Positions 57,200-64,000 of a stretch of DNA of 64,000 nucleotides are shown here, piece by piece; the first letter of the stretch is position 1; each line of letters opens with the position of its first letter. Below the pieces are notes generated by a model. That model was not told the origin of the DNA, searched no databases, and was given only the letters and a program-made list of their open reading frames with translations. The DNA is taken from contig JAVGWX010000018.1 in the NCBI GenBank assembly GCA_036924085.1, positions 20,387,464 through 20,451,463 of the forward strand. Reading direction: 5' to 3'. Source of the DNA: Ariolimax columbianus (taxonomy: Eukaryota > Mollusca > Gastropoda > Stylommatophora > Arionidae). Both the position numbers and the translations under genes were made by a program.

Positions 57200-59320
57200 T
57201 TTTGTTGTTCTTCTGCTTGGAAGAAAAACACATACTAATTCCACAGCAAGCAGGCTTTAGACAGCACAGATCCACTGAGGATCAGATCACTCTCATAGTC
57301 CAAGAAATAGAGGATGCTTACCAGGAGAAAAAACACACAGTAGCGGTTTGGGTGGATTTAGAAAAGGCATTTGACAAGGTCTGGAAAAAGGGACTTAAAA
57401 TCAAGCTACGAAGAAGTGAAGTTTGTGGGAAAATGTACAGATGGATCAGCCACTACCTCAAAAACAGAACAGCCATAGTTTAGTTCAAGTACAAGGGCAG
57501 ATGAGCAAAAAGGTGACACTTGAGCAGGGAGTACCCCAAGGTGGAGTACTGTCACCCACACCCTTACTTGTGTATATAAATAACATCACAGAGAATATAC
57601 CAAGAAGAGTCCACAGCTCTATGTTTGCAGACGACCTGGCTATGTGGACCTCTGAAAAGAATCTCACCATAGCAAGTAATTGGATGCAGCAGGCCCTAAC
57701 ATCGTTGGAGGAGTGGGCGAACTCATGGCTGGTCAAAATAAATGAGGAAAAAACAACATGTACGATATTCTCGCTTTCAAACAAACCCCAAAATAAGTCT
57801 TAACGGCAAATATCTGCGGCCAAACAACAACCCAAACTACCTGGGAGTCACATTTGATCGGCGCATGACATGGAAAAGTCAGATCGAGAGAAATCGAATG
57901 AGAGCCAGAGAAAGAATGGCAATCATGAGGAAACTTGCTGGCACAAGCTGGGGAGCAGATGAAAGTATACTAAAGAAACTGTACACTGGAAGAGTGAGAC
58001 CAGTTCTCGAGTATGGTGTTGCGGCATGGACAACAGCAGCAAAGGCGAACTTTGACAACATTAGCAAACTCCAAAACCAAGCCATGAGAGTTATAACAGA
58101 AGGCATGAAGTCAACGCCAATTGTAGAACTTGAAAAGATTACAAATCTGCAATCCATGAACGACAGAAGAGACTGCAGAGCCCAGCAGCAAGCAGAGAAA
58201 CTCAGAAGACTGACAGACCATCCAATGCATCAGAGACTAAACAATTTGGGAAATGGGAAACTAAAACGGGGAAACTTCGCAGAAATAGCCAAAGCAAAGA
58301 TGAGCGAAGACCCTACGAACGCATTAACAACACCAAAGCCCATCCATACTGTACGCAAACCTACCTGGAGGCAGCATATATTTCCAGAGGTGGTAGAAAA
58401 TATACCAGGTATTGGAAATAAGAACAGCCAGACTGAAAAAGAAAGAAGAGACATAACCCTGAGGTACATAACAAAAAACTACCCAAGCATGGACTGGACC
58501 CATGCATACACCGACGGTTTTGTAACAAACACAAGACAGAACGGAGGGGCAGGGGTATTCCTGAGCCTACCAAATGGTAGAAAAATAACACTGTCAGTGG
58601 CAACTGGAAAATACTCAAGCAATTTCAGAGCGGAGACAGACGCACTGAGGGCTGCAGTAGAAGAAATGGTAACAGGCAAAAGAAATGAAAGCCATATAGT
58701 CCTGTTTACAGATGCCCTGGCCGTAGTCACAGCACTAAAAAGCCAGAAAAATACTGAACTTAATGATTTAAGAGCAGTACTCTGTCAACTATGCCAGCAG
58801 TCCGCTCCAAAAAGAGTAGTGGTACAGTGGGTTCCATCCCACTGTAACATCCAAGGCAACGAGGAGTCAGACAGACTGGCAAAAGAAGGTGCAAGACTAC
58901 CCCAACCAGACCCTAGTGTGACCTACGAAGAGTCAAAAAGGCTTATTAGAGCTAGATACATGACCAAATGGGAAACAGAACATACTGACTACACAAAAAA
59001 CGATGCCTATTACCAGTTGAACAGAAGAGAGCAGGTCGTGGTCTTCAGACTTCGCACAGGCCACAATAGACTGAGGTACCACCTATTCAATAAATTGAAG
59101 ATAGGTGGCACCGACGAATGCTCGTGTGGTACCAGGAATAGAACCGCTGAACATTTGCTGCAAAACTGCCCGACACATGAGGATCAGAGAAAGCAGATGT
59201 GGCCATCACCAGTGGCAACACTAGACAAGCTCTATGGCAGTGTCGACAGCGTCAGGATGACCGCTGCTTTTTTCGAAAAAATACAGGTTGACGTCTGACA
59301 GCGTACGAAGAAGAAGAAGT
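57200..59320 (+). mobile_element. I/Nimbus-like LINE, 5' truncated, RT + RNase H
   Basis: This is the best-preserved retroelement. It opens mid-RT (PQQAGFRQHRSTEDQITL, then VDLEKAFDKVW in 57202-57483), changes frame to VPQGGVLSPT and FADDLAMW (57488-57780), and changes back for a 510-residue stretch (to 59298) with the RT thumb ([14 protein letters not shown]), RNase H and a C-terminal Cys/His cluster (CSCG...AEHLLQNCP). RNase H keeps its D-E-D-D residues (YTDG, RAETDA, LFTDAL, EESDRLAKEG). The APE endonuclease and any gag are missing. It ends in ACGAAGAAGAAGAAG. Assignment to the I/Nimb clade rests on the RNase H and on my memory of snail elements; exact clade needs alignment. Confidence 0.9.
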
Positions 59321-59929
59321 TCTTCTGCTAGTTGTTCCGTGGCATTCCCACTATTCTCTTCCACTGTGGGTTCCATCCAGTTCATATCTGGTAATTTAAA
59401 AAAAATACATTTTTCAGTTTCCCGATCCATACTGTAGAATGATTGAATAAATGACAGTCCTGTAAAATTTAACATATTCAATGACATATCATTTCAGCAA
59501 GGTTTTCAATGAGCCTGTTGTGAACAAAATTCAGTTCTTGAAATCACAAGTAAAAAGTAATGGTAAAAATAAATCACCACAACAAATCAACAACAACAAA
59601 TCAACAACCAAATTACATTTTAAAATAAAGATACCTACAGAAATGCTGTCTGATGTGATAGTATAAACGATCTTAAATGTTCACGAGTATTGCCAGGTTG
59701 TCATTTTAAAAAAATGGAATGTTTTCTCTTATATAATTTATAGTAAAGAATCTTACACAGTTATCAAATCAGAGAGCAATATCTAACTTATTTTATGACT
59801 GTACAAGGTGACGTTAGTTTCATAGCAGACATTGCCATCTGGCATTAAGTGTTTGAAAATTCAATGCATGAGATCTCATTTTCTGAGATGTATATAGCCA
59901 GTTTTTCTATCACTGCCATACCTTCCTAA
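59321..59929. other. AT-rich intergenic sequence
   Basis: (CAACAAAT)-like short repeats near 59578-59610; no gene seen. Confidence 0.55.
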
Positions 59930-60320
59930 AGTCAGGTGTCTCTTTATAGCTTGATCTGTCTGTTGAAAGAGTTTGTTATGCCTTCCCTAAGTCAGGTGTC
60001 CATTTATAGCGGGATCTGTCTGTTGTTGAAAGGGTAAGTATTGCCTTTCCTAAGTCAGGTGTCCATTTATAGCGGGATCTGTCTGTTGATGAAGGAGCAT
60101 GTCATGTCTTCCCTAAGTCAGGTGCCCATTTATAGCGGGATCTGTCTGTTGATGAAGGAGCATGTCATGTCTTCCCTAAGTCAGGTGTCCATTTATAGCG
60201 GGATCTGTCTGTTGATGAAGGAGCATGTCCTGTCTTCCCTAAGTCAAGTGTCCATTTATAGCTGGACATGTCTGTTGTTGAAAGAGTAAGTATTCCCTTC
60301 TCTAAGTCAGGTGCATTTTC
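59930..60320. repeat. 63-bp tandem array, about 6 units
   Basis: The unit is TAAGTCAGGTGTCCATTTAT, AGCGGGATCTGTCTGTTGAT, GAAGGAGCATGTCATGTCTT, CCC. AAGTCAGGTGTCCATTTATA resembles the mid-body of SINE-H, a possible seed. Confidence 0.9.
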
Positions 60321-60334
60321 TTCTTCTTGGGAAA

Positions 60335-60835
60335 AAAACATGAAAAAAAACTAGTAAAAGTTGATTAAGGTTGAGCTTAATCAAAATTTAAAAATAGGTA
60401 TGGTCAGATACCGCACCGAGACGAGAACACAAACAAAACCTACGTTACGACCAATAGGCCTTCATCAGGGACAACAACACTGAACTAACAAATCAACATA
60501 TAAGAAAAAAAGGGTCAACTCATCTGTTTCAGGTGGGAGACGCTTTCTGTCTAAGCGACCGGTTGTGCCAAGTACTCGATAGAAACTGAAATGGGAGCGG
60601 TCAAACAAAAAGTGGCGGAATATGCCTGATAAGCCAAGCGTGGCCAAATAGTGGTCCAGATAGGAGAACAATGAGAAGGCAATATAAGCCGGGAGGGCGT
60701 GATATTGATATAAGAGAGGGGGGAAGAGAACTGATGGAAGAATGGGGGAGGCGGGAGGGGGGAAAGAAGACAAATAGATGGGAACCAGTGTGAGGGTTTA
60801 AGAAAAGTTTTCTTCTTCTTCTGCAATCATTACTC
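60335..60835 (-). other. Possible Penelope-like element fragment with hammerhead-like core
   Basis: The minus strand has CTGATGA (60468-60462) followed by a potential GGCC-TATT-GGTC helix and GTAAC (60440 area), resembling a hammerhead ribozyme core (CUGAUGA, helix II, GAAA) with one base changed. Such motifs mark Penelope-like retroelement ends. No RT motif is visible in the flank, so the assignment is tentative. Confidence 0.3.
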
Positions 60836-60884
60836 ATTTAGACTTGAGTCCAGATTATTCAATATATTATGCTGTCTTTTTCAG

Positions 60885-61330
60885 GGACTCAATATTGCTG
60901 TAGTTTCTTCTCAAGAGGAGTCGGTGTGGACCACGTCCTTCTCAGATCTGTGTGCTAGGGGCAGTTCTGAAGTACATCAGCTGCTGTCATGTTTACCAGG
61001 CCGCAGTAACATAGGCTGGTGGTACCTGTCTTGAATTTAGTGTACAGGTGGTGTCTCATTCTGTTGGGGTCAATTCGGAGACGTAGTATTATAACCTGGT
61101 CTTTTCTGGACAGTTGGTAGCATTCGTCATCTGTTTGGGGTGTTCTTCTTTAATTGCCCTTTTAATATGGCTTTTGCTTCTTCATGGCTGACCAGGTATT
61201 CTTCATGTATCAGTTTCACTCCGTCTTTGGCTAGACTGGGTGTTGTCCTTAGGCCCTGTCCATGAGACTCCACTTGGCTTCCTCCCCCATAGTGTTCCAC
61301 CAGATGTTCTTTGGGGTTACCCACCTCTTT
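60885..61330 (-). mobile_element. I-clade LINE C-terminal remnant
   Basis: On the minus strand, SLAKDGVKLIHEEYLVSHEE, EAKAILKGQLKK, then in a shifted frame YQLSRKDQVIILRLR, MRHHLYTKFKTG and the Cys region (CYCGLVNMTAADVLQNCP). The order matches the other I-like copies. Confidence 0.75.
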
Positions 61331-61469
61331 TCTCTTATTATTTTCAATTCAGCACATTATTTTCTAAGTTTCTTCTTGGGGGTGTATCCTATCTAGCTTC
61401 CTGTAATGGCTGCTGTCATATTCATAACTACAAGTCTGTGTTTGTTTATGTCTGGTCATCTTATGTATG

Positions 61470-61885
61470 CAATGGAGACATCTGTTGGTGAAGGTCTGCA
61501 GTCTGGATGTGAATGTGATACTCTTAACTACATGTGATGGAGACATCTGGTGGCGAAGGTCTGCAGTCTGGATGTGAATGTGATACTCTTAACTACATGT
61601 GATGGAGACATCTGGTGGTGAAGGTCTGCAGTCTGGATGTGATACTCTTAACTACATGTGATGGAGACATCTGGTGGTGAAGGTCTGCAGTCTGGATGTG
61701 AATGTGATACTCTTAACTACATGTGATGGAGACATCTGGTGGTGAAGGTCTGCAGTCTGGATGTGATACTCTTAACTACATGTGATGGAGACATCTGGTG
61801 GTGAAGGTCTGCAGTCTGGATGTGAATGTGATACTCTTAACTACATATGATGGAGACATCTGTTGGTGAAGGTCTGCAGTCTAAA
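61470..61885. repeat. Alternating 65/59-bp tandem array, about 7 units
   Basis: The unit is ATGGAGACATCTGGTGGTGA, AGGTCTGCAGTCTGGATGTG, AATGTGATACTCTTAACTAC, ATGTG. Every second or third unit lacks AATGTG. Confidence 0.93.
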
Positions 61886-62392
61886 TGTGATATCAGTTAC
61901 ATATAATTTAACAGGTCCCAGTAGTGGTGAACCTACTAAAAAAGCTGAGAATTGCACTACGGCCAGGAGGCCCCAGGTCTGTCACCTTCAGTACACCCAT
62001 GGATATAAGAAGATCCCCTATAACCAGCCACAAAAAAAAATTGTCACGGGCAAACAACTCAGCGCGGGTAGTTCGAACAACATTATTGGATTACTGGGTG
62101 ATTCGTTCTTCAGCGGTAGTTACACCGTTGTGGGTCCCAACTTCTCTTCCAACCAATGGTCACTGTCATGGACCACGGTGGATCAGTGGATAATGATTCA
62201 CCCTGCTGTTGCATCATGAATGTTGTGGCAGGATGCAAGTGAGCAAAGCCAGAATGTTGGTGGTCATCCCCATGGTTGCTTCTTGTCTCTGGGATACCAT
62301 TTTGATGTTGCTGTGCTCCATCGATCGTCAATTCTTTGCAGTAGGTGGCTCATTCAGCAATGTTTGATCTTGCCTCCTGCCTGCAAAAATAA
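61886..62392. other. Unassigned intergenic sequence with an open frame
   Basis: An 89-codon plus frame (61924-62193: NLLKKLRIALRPGGPRSVTF) of mixed composition has no known family and no clear start context. It could be a retroelement remnant. Confidence 0.35.
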
Positions 62393-62745
62393 CTTGGGAG
62401 GAAGACTAACGTCTAGTCAGGCAAAATATACTGATCAGACATGTTATTCTCAGGGTCAGATAAAATATACTGACCAAGATCCTCACCTCGGCTTCCTCGC
62501 AGCCCTCCCTGTAAACGGGCTGTTTTCATGGCAGCTGGGCTAACGAGGTGAGGGATCGACGTGATCCCTGTAGTAGTGAGAGACACGCAAAAGAAGCCAA
62601 GTATAGCACAACCGCCTGGAGGACCACCGCCTTCATCAGCACACTCAGGATGTAAGGAAAGCTACTGCAACCCGCCACTTAACGTCCTTTTCAGGACACA
62701 CAAAAGAATAAACCTACTCATTGAGAGCATTCGAAACAACAACAT
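62393..62745 (+). mobile_element. SINE-D copy downstream of the Rab9-like gene
   Basis: GGGAGGAAGACTAACGTCTA through GAGAGCATTCGAAACAACAA. It overlaps nothing coding. Confidence 0.87.
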
Positions 62746-63068
62746 AAAAAAAACTGCAACTTCCACCTGGGACAATTGCTATCAGACGACACTCCACAGA
62801 ATTGTTTATTATTCCGCTATAAAAATAGATTTTATCCATCATTCCTATATAAAGCCTTGTTCCGCCCTTATTTTTGCCTTTTAAATCAGAGATAAAAATA
62901 ACATTTTGTTTCACATTTTAAAACAAGCATTGTTATTCCTCTATTTTAAAATATCATGCATCATAATAACTTTATGAAAACGTCAATAAACATACATCTC
63001 TTCTCATCACTCTCAAACTTATCACTGCGGCAACAAATAATTTAACAAGAGACATATGACTAAATCAC
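62746..63068. other. Probable 3'UTR of the Rab9-like gene
   Basis: AT-rich sequence directly downstream (minus strand) of the Rab9 stop, reaching the candidate poly(A) signal at 62805. Confidence 0.5.
62805..62810 (-). promoter_or_regulatory. Candidate AATAAA poly(A) signal for the Rab9-like gene
   Basis: TTTATT on the plus strand gives AATAAA on the minus strand about 260 bases after the Rab9 stop codon. It is the first exact AATAAA I found downstream; weaker variants could be used instead. Confidence 0.35.
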
Positions 63069-63533
63069 TTAGCTACAGCAACCAGAGCTGGAAGATTTGT
63101 TTTTTTTGCTCAAATCAACAGAGTTTGTGTGCACTGGTTTGATGTCCTGCTCATCTTCCATCTCTCGTAGACGGGAAACTGCAGAAATGAAAGCATTCTC
63201 CACATTGGTCGCATCCTTTGCGCTTGTTTCGAAATACGGTACATTCCCATTCCGAGCACACCAGGTCCTAACCAAATCATCTCCCACCTCCCTGTTGGGA
63301 ACATCCACTTTATTTCCTATAACTATAAGCGGAAAAGGTGAGCCATCTTGGATATCTGCATAGTACAGAAACTCATTTTTCCACATGGAGAGGTTTTCAA
63401 AGCTTTTACGGTCATCAACGGCAAATGTCAACATGCAAATATCGGCACCTCGATAGAAGGGAGTTCGTAACGACTTGAATCGTTCCTGGCCTGCTGTATC
63501 CCATATCTGCATTGTGTAGCTTTCACCTTTAAT
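63069..63533 (-). CDS. RAB9: Rab9-like small GTPase, last coding exon (5' exons outside window)
   Basis: On the minus strand the acceptor ATATTTTCAG|ATTAAAGG lies just right of 63533, and the frame reads 154 residues to a stop at 63069. It opens IKGESYTMQIWDTAGQERF. The G3 switch II WDTAGQE, the G4 GNKVD and the G5 ETSAKDATN motifs are present, and the C terminus SSSSGCCS has the di-cysteine geranylgeranylation site. YYADIQDGSPFPLIVIGNKVD and FETSAKDATNVENAF are typical of Rab9, which directs late-endosome-to-Golgi transport, rather than Rab7. Rab9 is about 200 residues, so roughly 50 residues (P-loop GKS and switch I) are missing; none of that is visible in 63534-64000, so it lies beyond the window. 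The internal ATG at the start of MQIWDTAG is not the real start, because homology continues upstream to the splice acceptor. Confidence 0.93.
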   Translation of the reverse strand: MKGESYTMQIWDTAGQERFKSLRTPFYRGADICMLTFAVDDRKSFENLSMWKNEFLYYADIQDGSPFPLIVIGNKVDVPNREVGDDLVRTWCARNGNVPYFETSAKDATNVENAFISAVSRLREMEDEQDIKPVHTNSVDLSKKNKSSSSGCCS

Positions 63534-63569
63534 CTGAAAATATGGAATTGGTCATTATTTGTAAAGGTT

Positions 63570-63940
63570 TGCAGGTAAAGGTGGTCTAATAGTATTGACT
63601 GCTATCAGGGATGAAGTGTTGTAGACGACTTTATACCATGTCTCAGATTTTTTAGGTGGACCGACTAGCTCCCTTCCTTGCTGCCTCGTCTTCTGTAGTT
63701 GTAGGTCAGGCCCATTTACAGCTACTCACAGGGATATATGAAGTGTAAGAGAGACTTCTTTGCACTAGGTTTTAGATTTTGTTAAAAGAAGGGCAATTAG
63801 TTCCCTCCAGGCTACTTTGACTTCCTTAATTATTTAAGTCAGACATCAATTTACACTGGGTAGCTAGAGTACATCGAGACTGGGGATTTGTTTGGGCATT
63901 TTCGCTGTGAGAATCCAGTACTATAACAATTCAGACACTG
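63570..63940 (-). mobile_element. Two SINE-H-related copies in the Rab9-like intron
   Basis: GGATGAAGTGTTGTAGACGA (63610) with GGCCCATTTACAGCTA, then a second block with GACATCAATTTACACTGG and CGAGACTGGGGATTTG. They are the same type as 15120-15540. No further Rab9 exon is visible in 63534-64000. Confidence 0.6.
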
Positions 63941-64000
63941 TTATTTGTTCAAACATAAAAAGGGGCCCCTATAAAGACGCTAACAATAAACTCGGAGGTC

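Noticed and set aside
57742..59298. A domesticated RNase H host gene
   Set aside because: The long clean frame is preceded by RT motifs in shifted frames and ends in a (GAA)n retroelement tail, and near-identical copies exist; it is a recent LINE.
63097..63363. 88-codon plus-strand frame at the right end
   Set aside because: Antisense shadow of the Rab9-like exon.

Overview
This is animal nuclear DNA, most likely from a mollusc and probably a gastropod. The evidence is spliced genes with GT-AG introns of 1-12 kb, animal-type 18S/28S rRNA fragments, several clades of non-LTR retrotransposons (including an RNase H-bearing I/Nimbus-like clade known from snails), many tRNA-derived SINEs and abundant minisatellites. 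The mollusc assignment is inference; the animal assignment is firm. No bacterial or viral gene was seen.

Only two host genes are supported. (1) Positions 1243-35556 (+) hold the 3' ten coding exons of an ADCK2-like (aarF/UbiB atypical kinase) gene. All exon phases fit. The KxGQ motif, the VAIK lysine, the HADLHPGN catalytic loop and the LLDCGI metal-binding motif are present, and a stop codon is followed by AATAAA. The 5' exon(s) lie left of the window. (2) Positions 63069-63533 (-) are the last coding exon of a Rab9-like small GTPase with a C-terminal prenylation CC. Its 5' exons lie right of the window.

The rest is repeats. ADCK2 introns 1-7 carry LINE fragments (I/Nimbus-like, RTE-like, CR1/Jockey-like), dispersed SINE-like families, a piggyBac-like MITE and microsatellites. 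Intron 8 (about 12 kb) holds a (TA)n/(CT)n block, four LINE remnants and, antisense to the gene, a rearranged ribosomal DNA fragment: putative 5' ETS, the first ~1.24 kb of 18S, degenerate repeat units, the 28S 3' end and a second diverged 28S piece. This fragment lies within a 38-bp minisatellite that appears to have grown inside a dispersed SINE-like element. Downstream of ADCK2 (35.6-62.7 kb) are at least eleven tandem arrays with 15-71 bp units, a complete-looking 653-bp piggyBac-like MITE, a mariner transposase remnant whose coding sequence seeded a minisatellite, and the best-preserved LINE (57.2-59.3 kb; RT plus RNase H, 5' truncated, two frameshifts).

Repeat family labels used here (SINE-A, B, C, D, E, H, K) are local names; they are not database names. 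Repeat boundaries are approximate, usually within 10-30 bp, unless a target-site duplication is given. The most notable structures are the intronic rDNA fragment, two inverted-repeat pairs that each bracket one ADCK2 exon, the (GAA)n 3' terminus shared by a LINE family and two SINE-like families, and the tandem arrays seeded inside mobile elements.
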